NCBI RefSeq assembly: GCF_016756615.1
Contig: NZ_AP023262.1
Span: 7,069,501-7,133,500, forward strand
Length of the DNA stretch: 64,000 nucleotides
Origin: Mesorhizobium sp. L-8-3
Lineage (GTDB): Bacteria; Pseudomonadota; Alphaproteobacteria; Rhizobiales; Rhizobiaceae
Direction of reading: 5' to 3'
Below the pieces are notes generated by a model. The model saw only the letters and a list, made by a program, of their open reading frames with translations, made no database searches and was not told the DNA's origin. Below are positions 1-9,224 of the stretch, in pieces (position 1 is the stretch's first letter; each line of letters starts with the position of its first letter). The position numbers were made by a program, and so were the translations under genes.

Positions 1-597
1 AGCTTTGAACTGGGCGGCGGCCTTTTGCAGGAAGGCTGCATGGACCTCGTCGCCCGCCCCTTGCAGCCGTCTGTCATGCTCCACCACTGCACGCGAGAAC
101 CCCTCAATGTCACGGGCAAAACAAATGGCGTGTAGTGCGTTGTTAGATTGTTCTTCTGAGATTGCACTTTGCACGCTCTGCGCGGCGACATCGTCCAGGC
201 GCCGCCTTTTTGGTCTGCGATCCAGGCCCGACACGGGCTGCCTGCGCGAGGAAGGACCACTTTGTTGTGAACTCCTGGACTGATCGGCATTGCGGACTTC
301 TGCACCGGAACGCGACGAACTTTCTTGCCGATTTGTCGCTCCCAGATGCGGCAAGTCGCGAAAAACGGGCTGGCCGTCACACCTATTGACGGAGGGATCG
401 CCGGACGTGCGGCGCCGGACATCGCTGGCCGAAGGTGGCCTTTCAGCTGAGGATGCCCCTAACTCTCGATCTTCAGAGCGCAAGCCCTGAACGACAGAAC
501 TGAAGGTCGAGCCTTTTTGACCACCGCCATGATCCGATTCAGCCCGGTGCGTGCCTGATCCGCTAGGCGCATTCAAACGCCGGTCAACTCCCGTCAT
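1..597 (-). CDS. N-terminal part of a putative type III effector, cut by window edge
   Basis: Reading the minus strand from an ATG at 597 gives an uninterrupted frame of about 199 codons that leaves the window at position 1. The start is preceded by GGAG at good spacing. The protein begins MTGVDRRLNAPSGSG and its first 130 residues are very rich in Ser, Arg, Gln and Gly with no predicted membrane segment. That composition is typical of rhizobial type III secretion signals. Residues from about 135 become more helical (KRRRLDDVAAQ, then an Ala/Gln-rich stretch). A KRRR cluster could be a nuclear localisation signal. I cannot name the family because the effector domain lies outside the window. 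No convincing tts box was found upstream. The neighbouring C48 effector genes support the effector reading, but it is inference. Confidence 0.55.
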   Translation of the reverse strand, partial: MTGVDRRLNAPSGSGTHRAESDHGGGQKGSTFSSVVQGLRSEDRELGASSAERPPSASDVRRRTSGDPSVNRCDGQPVFRDLPHLGATNRQESSSRSGAEVRNADQSRSSQQSGPSSRRQPVSGLDRRPKRRRLDDVAAQSVQSAISEEQSNNALHAICFARDIEGFSRAVVEHDRRLQGAGDEVHAAFLQKAAAQFKA

Positions 598-1110
598 AAT
601 CCGTCTCCAGGCGAGAAATGCGCGCCGATTACAATGCGTGGCGCACACGGCGCCCTCCACAACCCGCAAAGCGCGGATCTGCCCAACCTGCGCGCTCTGG
701 GATCGAACATATCCCTTTCACCTGACGTGACTCTGACCTGGGTCTATCTGGAGTCGCATTGCGTTCACCTATTCCGCCAGACGTCCGGGAGCTGCCCCTA
801 TCTCGGGCCAGCTGCGGCGGTGAGCGAGATCGCTGTGGACAAGCCTCGGCGAAGCCACGCTGATGATGCGTGACGATGAATATGCTCTGACGAGGCAAAG
901 ACGAAGGTTGGCAGAGCCGTGCCGCTTGGCTTTGAAGAGTGAGGCGACAGATGCTAAGGCTTTTGCTGCGATTGCCCGCCAGTGGCGCGTGAACTTGCCG
1001 CTGGCGGTACCGCCGGGACTTCTCGTGATGGCGAAGCTATTCTCGCTCGGAAGGGCGCCGGTGTAGAATATTCTTCCGCAGCAACGGCGTCGCGCTACCG
1101 GCCCAGGCCC
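598..1110. other. Gap without a recognisable gene
   Basis: Both strands contain only short open frames with atypical composition. This is probably decayed sequence between the effector start at 597 and the IS630 remnant at 1111. I see no tRNA, repeat or clear promoter here. Confidence 0.5.
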
Positions 1111-1431
1111 TCAGCCGACACGCCGTATACGTTGATGCAGACCAGCCGCCATCAGAAATAAACCTCTTGCCGACGGGCGGGCATACGTCTTGAACGTGAC
1201 GCCGCGCTTGTCGAGGAACATCCACACCGTTGAAGGAACAACCCGCACGCCGTGCCCGGACGCCAGTCTCTCGGCGATCTCGGCAAGCGTGATGTCCGGC
1301 GTCTCCTCAATCAGGCCAAGAATGAAGCGTTCGTGCGGGTCGAGCTTCGAGCCAGATGGCTGGCCCTGCTTGCGTGCGACCGCCTCGCCGCGACAAGCGC
1401 TGATCGCGAGAGCTGCTCTGGTCGCCGTCAA
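1111..1431 (-). pseudogene. IS630-family transposase remnant (N-terminal HTH part)
   Basis: The translation contains SGSKLDPHERFILGLI followed by a TLAEIAERLAS-type helix-turn-helix and VVPSTVWMFLDKRGVTFK, which is the N-terminal winged-helix layout of IS630-family transposases. After VTFK the family sequence is lost, so the DDE catalytic part is missing. The fragment abuts and slightly overlaps the 3' end of the frameshifted C48 effector at 1428, so an IS630 insertion or deletion event probably removed the effector's normal C-terminus. It cannot be active. Confidence 0.75.
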
Positions 1432-2735
1432 CCGCGGCCAGGAAAATTTCTGAGTCGGCCTTGCAAATCCCGGCGATCGGGGACGAGGTCGTTGAGATCT
1501 GCTATGTGTTGCCCGTCCGTCTTCACCAATCGTTCAATAAGGGCCCGGGTGCCGTCCACGACGAAAACGCCACAATCAAATTTGTTCTCCTGCTGACGTA
1601 TGCTCGCTTGTTGCAGGTTGGCGCCCAACCGCGTTGCGAGCATCGCAGCTTGGCGGTCGTTGCCTCCCTCGTAGGAGTCGTAGTGATAGGCAACCGGGCT
1701 TTGCCGGTTGCGGCGATCAACGAGCAGCAGCGACCAATGGGTGCCGCGGGCCATACGATCGGCACGGCTAGCATCACTCACTGGCAGAAACAGGAAGTGG
1801 CGGTGTCATTACGATTGGGATCTTGGACGATGCGCCGAAATGCGCGCTGCGCCTCGCTCACTTCGCCCAGGCGCAGATGATAATGGGCTATGAGGGGATC
1901 GACAAGCCGCGTCCGAGCAGCGAGATTTGGATCGCGCGCCTGCAACTGCTCTCCCAGGAGCTCGTAATCCCTTTGGATGTGCTGATCGCCCAGGAATTCC
2001 CTGGCGCCGAGCGTCCGCCCGCTCGGGTCGGAGGACGAGACTTTCAACGCCCCGATCTGATCAGCGGAGAATGTGCTCGGAAGCGCGGGCGCATAATGAG
2101 CATGCAGCTTCGGGGTGGATGGCACCGGATAGCCAACACTCGCGGTGCTCCAGCCGGCAGGTACCTGTGCTCCGGCCTCCAGACGCGGCGGCTGACGTGA
2201 CGGACCAGCTTCATTTATCTGCCCGGAGCGAGCATGATGGATGAGGCGAACGTCCCTGCGCCCTCCCGACCCAACGTGGCGGAGTAGTGCTCTCTGTTGA
2301 TCGCGAACTGGGCTGGGCCGAACTGGTTCGGCAGCAGATTGATCTTACCCAGTTCCTCGATCAGGATCTTCGAGGCCGGTTGGGAGCCGTGGCGCCAGCC
2401 CTTGCCGACGATAGGTCCGATGTCCTGTAGGTCGGGGGGGCCTGCTGGCCCAACGAACGAAGGCGGTCTAGCAACGCCAGGCGCCAGCACAGATTGCGCA
2501 TCGCTGCTCAACTTAGCCACTGTGAGCGCATTCGGATCAAGCACTGGGTCAAGGCGGTCGTACATGTTTGACGCCGCAGCGTCGGCTGACGATGATGACT
2601 CGGGTTGTTGTGTCTGCTCCCTAAGCCTGTCCCCATCCCAAGCTCCCGAGCTCGGCGTAGCTGGGGTTGCGGGAAGCTCCTGCGACGAGCTGGGCTGTGC
2701 GCCGCGCTGCGGCGCGGACAACGACGGGGTGGGAG
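1428..2735 (-). pseudogene. Frameshifted C48 (Ulp1/SUMO-protease-like) type III effector, paralogue of the 9.2-14.5 kb gene
   Basis: Three reading-frame segments on the minus strand together match the C-terminal half of the large effector at 9225-14471. From about 2735 to 2215 the frame carries a GWRHGSQPASKILIEELG segment equivalent to the FSHGTQRVPEAML segment there. From 2125 to about 1800 it carries EFLGDQHIQRDYELL. From about 1800 to 1428 it carries the protease core with all three C48 catalytic residues: His in RGTHWSLLLVD, Asp in YHYDS and Cys in FDCGVFVVDG. One indel near 1790-1800 separates the last two segments, because FLFLPVSDAS is only restored by changing frame. A second disruption lies near 2130-2215. 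The C-terminus runs into IS630 sequence. C48 effectors of this kind (NopD, XopD) deSUMOylate plant proteins. This copy is very probably dead. Confidence 0.8.
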
Positions 2736-3141
2736 CTTGCATCTGCTCGACGTTTTCGGCGGCAAATTTGAACCCTCTGCGGTCGGGAATTCGCTCAGCG
2801 GAGATCGGGTAGCGTGGCCGCTTTGGATCGATGCCGGTGATCCGGAATCGCTCGCTTCCGGTGCGGAACTCGCGTCCGAAGTCCGAAGGGGCCAATCCGA
2901 AGTGCTCTGCCAAGAACTCGAACCTGTCTTTTTCGAGATTGAATGCGGTGCCGTCGGAAGCGGGAATGCTGACGCGGAACACGGGCTCGAAGAAGAAGCC
3001 GGTATCCGTGCCGCGCCATCCGGCGCCCTCGATGACCAGGCCGTGGTCCTCAGCGATCTTCTGGCAGACTTCGAGCATGCGGGTCTGGATCTCTTCGCAT
3101 GTCGCTGGCGTCAGACGGGTTATGAGCCTGCCCTTCGTCAT
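2215..3141 (-). CDS. Chimeric 308-residue ORF: transposon accessory protein fused to effector sequence
   Basis: The first ~135 residues (about 3141 to 2735) form a compact protein with FRTGSERFRITGIDPKRP and GFKFAAENVEQM segments, like the small unknown proteins found beside resolvases in mobile elements. Its start overlaps the resolvase stop by four bases (ATGA at 3138-3141), so the two are translationally coupled. From about residue 136 the composition changes abruptly to a Pro/Ser/Gln-rich linker and then a segment homologous to the C48 effector (RHGSQPASKIL). I infer that the transposon end lies near 2735 inside a former effector gene and that the frame reads through the junction. Whether the fusion is expressed is unknown. 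Confidence 0.6.
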   Translation of the reverse strand: MTKGRLITRLTPATCEEIQTRMLEVCQKIAEDHGLVIEGAGWRGTDTGFFFEPVFRVSIPASDGTAFNLEKDRFEFLAEHFGLAPSDFGREFRTGSERFRITGIDPKRPRYPISAERIPDRRGFKFAAENVEQMQAPTPSLSAPQRGAQPSSSQELPATPATPSSGAWDGDRLREQTQQPESSSSADAAASNMYDRLDPVLDPNALTVAKLSSDAQSVLAPGVARPPSFVGPAGPPDLQDIGPIVGKGWRHGSQPASKILIEELGKINLLPNQFGPAQFAINREHYSATLGREGAGTFASSIMLAPGR

Positions 3142-3695
3142 TTGCCCTTCCTCACCTGATAGACAGTACCGCGTGAGACGCCGAGATCGCGGGCGATTTG
3201 TGTTGGGCCCTGACCCTGTTTAAGCCTTTGCTGGATCGTGTCGCGGTCGATTTTCGGCGGCCGGCCCTTGTATGTGCCGCGCTTCTTGGCGGCAGCGATT
3301 CCCTCCGCCTGGCGCTCGCGCCGCAGATTGGTCTCGAACTCGGCAAAGACACCAAGCATGTCAAAGAAGGCCTTACCGGCGGCGGTCGACGTATCGACAG
3401 GTTGTTCTGTCGCGGAGAGATGCGCGCCCTTCGTCTTGAGCTTGTCCACGATCATCTGCAGGTCGCGCAGCGATCTGGCCAGGCGGTCAATCCGGGTGAC
3501 GACAAGCGTCTCGCCAGCATGAATGAAGTCGAGAATGGTGTTGAGTTGCGGACGGCCTTCCAGGGTAGAGCCGCTCTTCTGCTCCTCGCGAATGACCTCG
3601 CAGCCGGCGGCCTTGAGCGCGACGATCTGCGCGGCGAGGTTCTGGTCAGTGGTGGAGGTGCGGGCGTATCCGATGCGGGTCATGCAACTGTTCAT
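3138..3695 (-). CDS. tnpR: Serine recombinase (Tn3-type resolvase / Pin-like invertase)
   Basis: The 185-residue protein has the full resolvase layout. The catalytic domain begins MTRIGYARTSTTDQN (catalytic Ser in the RTST context), followed by LVVTRIDRLARSLRDL and a KAFFDMLGVFAEFE helix. The C-terminal helix-turn-helix reads GPTQIARDLGVSRGTVYQV. Length is normal for the family. It resolves cointegrates by recombining res sites as a tetramer. It is the only gene of the transposon that looks intact. ATG codons at 3695 and 3683 are both possible starts; MTRIGYAR fits the family best. The intergenic stretch just upstream (3696-3834) is the likely res/control region. The downstream chimeric gene overlaps its stop codon. 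Confidence 0.93.
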   Translation of the reverse strand: MNSCMTRIGYARTSTTDQNLAAQIVALKAAGCEVIREEQKSGSTLEGRPQLNTILDFIHAGETLVVTRIDRLARSLRDLQMIVDKLKTKGAHLSATEQPVDTSTAAGKAFFDMLGVFAEFETNLRRERQAEGIAAAKKRGTYKGRPPKIDRDTIQQRLKQGQGPTQIARDLGVSRGTVYQVRKGK

Positions 3696-3834
3696 TTTGG
3701 GTGTGCCGGCGCGATGCTCTGTTCATTAACGAAGATTGAGCCCAAAATATACAGGCTTTCCGGTTGCGACGTGTTCATGGGGGGTGTTCAGGCCGGGTAT
3801 ACCCAAATTAGAACACGCCCATCGGTTCCGGTGG
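3696..3834. promoter_or_regulatory. Probable res site and tnpR control region
   Basis: This AT-richer stretch lies immediately upstream of tnpR. It contains repeated GTGTTCA / GTTCA-type words (around 3715-3725, 3772-3779 and 3784-3790) and an AGAACAC word in inverse orientation near 3812. Spaced inverted half-sites upstream of a resolvase gene are the usual form of res subsites I-III. Assignment is by position and motif repetition only. Confidence 0.4.
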
Positions 3835-4730
3835 TCAGTTACGCCGTCGTCGTGGTTTCAGCTTTCTGGTAACCTCCGCCAGCCACGCGACTGCACCGGG
3901 CGTGGCCTGCCAGGCCTGGCCGTTTTCGTCGACGTAGTCAGCTGCCTCATCCTCCCCCCCAAAGTGATATAGCCGTCGATGGAAGCAACCAAAGGCTGCT
4001 TGCCGGAAAGGACGCCAGGCACATGGCTGTGCGCGAGCCAGGCCTCCTCGGCAAGCTTGCCGGCGCCCGGATCGTTTTCACGAAAGGCAAGAAGTGCCCG
4101 CGTGTAGAGCCATGCAGCAGCGCCATCGTCTTCGTGCTGTTTGAGAAGCTTCCTCAGGGCCTTGATATCGTCGCGCGCCAGCAAATGCCCGGCCAGCACG
4201 TAGCGGATGCCCTGATTGTCATTCGGATTGAGCTTGAGCATTGACTGATAATGGTCGATGGCCTCCTGGTGCTGACCAAGCCGCCAGAGTACCGCGGCAA
4301 GACCTGCCCGCGCCCGCATGTAGGGGCGCGTCTCGAGAAAACCCCAGAAGCGACCGGCATATCCCTCAAACCCGTCAGGGCCCAGCGCCTCTTCACCCGC
4401 CGCGACGCCCTTCTGGTAATAGTCCAGCACTTCCTCGACAGACCCCGCCTCTTCTTCGGCCAACAGCACATAGGCGTCGGCGCACAACGGCGAGACTTTA
4501 AGCGCTTTCCGGGCCAGCGTAATACGCTTGCTGCGACTGGTTGCTTCCCAAGCCTCATACATGATGTCTTGCGCAGCGTCCGTCGGGTCGCTCCCACGCC
4601 CTCCGCCGAAAAGACCTGCCATGAACCCCTCCATGCCGCGCCGGTCCGGCATCGGAGGCAGAGCATTGTCATTTTCCGGCTTCTTGGATTTCGCCACTGC
4701 CTTCTTTCGGGGCTTCTTCGATACAGGCAT
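3835..4730 (-). pseudogene. TPR-repeat passenger protein of Tn3-family transposons, 3' frameshift
   Basis: The start is set at the ATG at 4730 (MPVSKKPRKKA), which has AAGGGA upstream. The protein has a Lys-rich N-terminus, a glycine-rich linker and then TPR-like helical pairs (ARKALKVSPLCADAYVLLAE; AIDHYQSMLKLNPNDNQGI). Such ST7/TPR proteins are common cargo of Tn3-family elements; their role is unknown. A run of seven C (3954-3960 on the plus strand) shifts the frame. The open frame runs on to 3858 with a basic tail. Changing frame at the run instead gives EDEAADYVDENGQAWQATP and a stop at 3835-3837, the expected end. A one-base slippage in the homopolymer is the simplest explanation. Confidence 0.7.
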
Positions 4731-4752
4731 TTCTACCATTCCCTTCGATGCT

Positions 4753-7628
4753 TCACGCCGCTTGTTTCTGCTCAAAATCGATCCTGCTGTTCAGGTCGAG
4801 GTTGAAGCGGCCATAAGGATTGACGTGACCGTATCAGCGGCGTCAGGCCGCGATAATCCTCCGGCGTTAGCCGCGCCGACCATTTCGGCTCGCTCAACAC
4901 CGACTGCATCATGCGCGTGTTCACATAGACAAGCGACGCCTGCAGCAGATGCAGGGCCAGCACCGATATCTCCTGCTCATCGAGCCGGTTCGAGGCGATC
5001 TCGCCACCCTTGCCGAAGAAGACGAAGCTGTTGGCGCTGTTCCAGTTCTCGATCACATTCAGGCCTTCGTGGATTTCGCGGCGGAATTTCTCGTGGCGCA
5101 AATACCGGCAAAGGAAGATCGTCTTGATCGCCCGGCCGAGTTCGGCGAGTGCCTTATAGGTCGGGTGCATCACCTCGGCGCGGGCGAAGCGGCGCAGGAT
5201 CGCTTCGGGATCGGCTAACCCGCTGTGCATTCTGCTCGATCTCCTCCCAGTTGATGACGCTGGAAAGAATGGGAAGCAGATTGGGCAAGCGCGCAGGCCT
5301 GGATGCGGCAGCGCCAGCGTCTGCCGGGCGATCGCCTTAAGGCGTGGCGCCAGTTCAAACCCGAGCAGATGGCAGAAGGCAAAGCCGATCGAGCTCTGGC
5401 CGTGGCTGTCGACATACTGCCGCTGGATCTCCATGTCGGTGCAATGCCGAAGCACGCCCTTGATCATCGAAGCAACTTCCGAGGACGAGCACCGCTTGAG
5501 TTGCGAGAAGACGCAGGTTGAACCCTTTTCGACGTGCCAGTAGATCATCACGCCGCGACCGCCATAGCGGACATGCCATTCGGTCATAAGGTTGCCGTCC
5601 CAGGCGCCGAATTTCTTGGAATCCGAGGCACAAGCCGTGCCGGCTTCGCCCCAGATGGCGGTGTTGCGGATTGCCAGCGTCGCATTGGCAACACGTCCGC
5701 AGGCCGCCTCCAGCGCATCCCGATGGATGAAGCGCCGGCCAACATGAAGCAGTTCCTCGTAGCTGACATCCGGGCATCCGGCCGCCACGCGCTTCAGGCC
5801 GGCATTCGTGCCCAGCCCGTAAAGACACAGGATCAGACGCCGGTCGAGCGCACCGCGCGAAAGCGCCACACGGGAAGCCGACGTTTCAAAGGCGTCCAGA
5901 AAGCCGGTGTCGAGCGCCGTCTCCTTCAACACATCCAGCAGTTCCGTCATCGGCCAACGCCGGCCGATCTCGGCCTTGACCGATCGTAGGCCTTGCGGTT
6001 CCGGCAGCGGCTGGAACGGCGTGATCGAGATGCGGTTCTCGCCGCGCCAGAGAATGCGTGCCTTGTCGTTGCGGGGGAGTTCGGCATTCACCAGCCGCAA
6101 TTCCCGCTCAAGCTCGGCCTGGATTTTGCGCGTGAAAGCTCGCGCATCCGACGTCAGGTTGAGCGCGTTGTAGTAGGCCGCCCGTCGGCTCTCGAAATCC
6201 TTGGGCAGATCGTCGTCCGGATTGCGATAGTGGTCCGCCCCTACCACCCAGATTTCCTTGGCCCGGATGCGGTCGCGCAACTGACTGAGCACGCACAGTT
6301 CATAGCTGATCCGGTTGATGCGTCCGTCCTTGCCGATGATCGCGCCGCGGCATTTCGGCGGAATGACGCCTTCGATCGGCACCCCGTTCCGCGGCACCAC
6401 GCGGCAACCGGTTTCGAAGGCCCGCCTGATCCAGTCCAACGCCCCAAGCACGGGCCGATGCACGGCATTGTTCGAACGAAACTCCAGAACCGAAAGAAGC
6501 TTCGGCAGGATTCTTCGATAGTGACCGGCATAGGATCCACGCATAACCTGGTAGATGCGCCGTTCGAGCGTGCCCTTCGCCCGATGCTCCTTGACGATCG
6601 CCGCAAGCTTCTCCTTGCCCGCTACCGGAAAGATCACATCGCAGACCCGGCCACCCGGCGCCTCGATCGCGGCACCCGCGATATCGACCAGCAGCCGCTC
6701 CTTGCCGTAAACCTTCTCGATGTCACGCGCGATGCCGCCCACCACCTTGCGCTTCGAACGCACCCCGATCTTGTGGATGGTCTCCACCAGCAGGTCGATC
6801 ATGCCGTCGCTGATCTGTGTTTCCCGCATCGTCAGGAAAACGGTATGGAGGCCCCAGTTGCCGCCTCGGGGCGTGGCGGCGCATCTCCGACGCTTTTTCG
6901 GCGCCGACCCGCCGAACGATCTGATCGATCCAGGTCTTGCCGGCAGCGGATAGAAGATCCCGCGGTAAATCCAGCTTCTTGATGAAGGCAAGCCGATCAG
7001 CCAGGGCAAGCATGTTGTCCAGCGTGGCTGCACCCGCATCTCCTTTGATCGTATGGAACCCGGTCGGGCTATCTGGATCGGCCAGCGATGTTTGCATCAG
7101 CGCGACCGTTTCCGGGCGAAGCCGATCCGCAACACCGCCAAGAAAGGATTCCAGAAAGCGTTGCCGCTCGGAGCGCACTATCCGCTCCATCTCCTTGCGC
7201 GACGGACCGAAAATCTTGCGATCCCGGCACAACAGAAAAACAGCCTCCATCATCGCTGCGACCGATGCTCCCCCAGGGCAAAGCTCCGTCGCTATCCGGC
7301 TCGCAAGTGCGGCTCGATCCGCCCGCTTCATCCGGCGGAAACCAAGATGGCGCTAAATCTCGGCGCAATGGCGCCGCCCTGAACGCCCCGAAAAATCATA
7401 CCGGCAGAGATCTGCCTTGCTGACGCCAAGCTGCTCGGCCAGATACGAAACCGCGTCATCGGGGGCCTCAGCCGCCGCGGTGGTGAAATATCCGTTCGCG
7501 GCGAAGAACTTCAGTTGAACCGCCAGTCCAAGCCTCGACCCGGCCGCCTTGACCTTCAAAAAGTCGATGTCGGCAAAAGAGAGGCTCCACGCCCCGGTCA
7601 ACACCTCGAGCGAAACGCGCAAACCCAT
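4753..7628 (-). pseudogene. tnpA: Tn3-family transposase, multiply disrupted
   Basis: The N-terminal DUF4158 part (7628-7356) ends in YDFSGRSGRRHCAEI. An in-frame TAG (7353-7355) follows, and the same frame continues directly with RHLGFRRMKRADRAALA, so a single CAG-to-TAG change would explain the break. A frame change near 6860-6900 joins MRRHAPR to the DDE portion (from GGNWGLHTVFLTM). There is a local out-of-frame patch near 5225-5290, where LPNLLPILSSVINWEE is found in another frame. A last frameshift near 4840 removes the expected GHVNPYGRFNLDL ending, which is present in another frame down to the stop at 4753. The Tn3 core (VMIYWHVEKGS, RQYVDSHGQS, ENWNSANSFVFFGKGGE) is clear. The enzyme is dead. 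Confidence 0.9.
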
Positions 7629-7708
7629 ACATCCACTCCCTCTTCCAAGAGTGAATTCTCAAGCGCCGACGCCATACCGGTCAATCCGTTCCGGCAACGT
7701 TCCACAAC

Positions 7709-8655
7709 TTGGCCAAAATCGCAGCTTGGGGCCGATTAGGCCATGATCGGAGTGTCGATAGCGCAGCCAGGTGGCTGCGGAATCATCCCTCCGTCGAGGT
7801 CGTCAGCCGAGACCGCTGCCGCCTGTATGCGCAGGCCGTCCGTGAAGGCGCACCGCAGGCTCACCAGGTGGCCGACCGGTTTCATCTGGTCCAGAATCTT
7901 CGTACGGCAATCGAGGAACAGATGAGCCTTAGTGGACGTGCTTCAGGAAGACCCATCCTGTCCGAGGACGCTATTGTCGACGCTGCGACACATCGCCGGC
8001 GTGCCCGTCTCGCGCATAGTCCTTACGCCAGGAGGGTCTATCCTACCAGATAGGCGGCGAGCAGCATTGAACCCCACATCACCATGGTGCTTTGAAACGT
8101 TCCTTGCCCAATGCTGGAAGTAAGGGAACCGCTGCGGACGGCATCTTTTTCATGATGTCAAGCAGCGCGGCTACACCGGCAGCTTCTCCAATCTGGAGCG
8201 ACTGCTGGGAGCTTGGCGGCGGGCCGAAAGAGTGCGCGCCGATGATGTTCCTTCGATGGCGATCAGCTCGGGACCCGTTCGAGATCCGGATACCGGCCAC
8301 GCGATTTCGCCAGTTGTTGCCGCGGCGCTGTACATAAAGCCAAGAGGCCTGCTGACGCCTCGACAAGCAAGGAAAGTCGATGCCCTGAAGCAGGGATCTG
8401 ACGCATTCGCCGAGATGCGACGCCTTGGCAATGCGCTTCAACGGTATCCTTCGGAGCAGGAGGTCGGAAACACTGGCCCCCTAGATCGACGATGCAATCG
8501 ACTCCGACATCATTCCGACAACAACGCCATCGAGCTGCCCTGGAGCAACGGACAGGGCGAAGGTCAGATCAACCGCCTCAAGACCCTCAAGCGCGCAATG
8601 TACGGCAGCCCGCGCGACTGGATGAACCTGCCCGGTTCCCGAGTACATCCGCCAC
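7709..8655 (+). pseudogene. ISL3-family transposase remnant
   Basis: The plus strand encodes HPSVEVVSRDRCRLYAQAV and QVADRFHLVQNLR, the ISL3 catalytic region including the second Asp (VSRD). After frame changes come DPDTGHAISPVVAAALYIKP, GLLTPRQARKVDAL and finally NAIELPWSNGQGEGQINRLK, a hallmark of the C-terminal ISL3 segment. The pieces are in order but in at least three frames with internal deletions, so this is a dead copy. It lies between the Tn3 tnpA start and an ISKra4 remnant. Confidence 0.85.
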
Positions 8656-9210
8656 CGTGACGACCGGAAGAAAATTCGAGCTGATCGTAGGCCGCTCGCT
8701 GCCTGAAGACGGCGCTCCGCGCTACATCGGTTTCGTCCACGGCTATGATCGCGAGCTGCAACGGCGCATTCTCGACCATCTCAAGAAGCAGGGCGTCCGG
8801 GCCAATCAGGATATTACCTTAATCACCGACGGGGGGAAGAAGTCCGCTCGCTCGCGGAAATGATCGCACCGGCGCGAGCATGTCCTCGACTGGTTCCATA
8901 TCACCATGCGCATCACGGTTTTTCGCCAGTTCGTGCAAGGGCTCGACAACCACGACGAGCAGACCGGACAGGACCTGCTTGCAACCTTGCGCAGGATCAA
9001 ATGGCATCTGTGACGAAATCGCCGAGCTGCAGCTCGACGCGGAAAGTCTCGACACAGGCTAGCCGAACATGCGCAAGTTCCTGACCCCCAATCGGCGAGT
9101 TCCAGGCCTACATCGCCTTCCAACAGTGCCAGCCTGATCAATTACGGCGAGAGCTACCGGGCCGGAGATCGCATCAGCCTCTCCGTCGGCAAAGAGCTGT
9201 TCTGGTTCAT
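8656..9210 (+). pseudogene. ISKra4-family transposase remnant
   Basis: The sequence encodes FELIVGRSLPEDGAPRYIGF and QGVRANQDITLITDGG, followed in other frames by VLDWFHITMRITVFRQFVQG and SLINYGESYRAGDRIS. These match the catalytic and C-terminal parts of ISKra4-type transposases (the family ending is NYGARYRxGxPISSS). The N-terminal third and the true C-terminus are missing. The last recognisable codons stop just short of the 3' end of the large effector gene at 9225. Confidence 0.75.
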
Positions 9211-9224
9211 CCCAGCCATCGAGC

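Larger units (their letters stand above)
2735..7700 (-). mobile_element. Decayed Tn3-family transposon (approximate limits)
   Basis: All genes lie on the minus strand in the order tnpA (broken), TPR passenger (broken), resolvase, small accessory gene. The left limit is inferred from the point where the accessory gene turns into effector sequence. The right limit is inferred from the start of the tnpA frame at 7628. I could not identify a matched pair of 38-bp terminal inverted repeats by eye, so both limits are approximate. The element now adjoins ISL3 and ISKra4 remnants to its right. Confidence 0.6.

Noticed and set aside
3198..3872. 224-codon plus-strand open frame
   Set aside because: Antisense to the resolvase gene, whose family motifs are unmistakable.
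5993..6982. 329-codon plus-strand open frame
   Set aside because: Antisense to the Tn3 transposase; high-GC DNA commonly leaves the opposite strand open.
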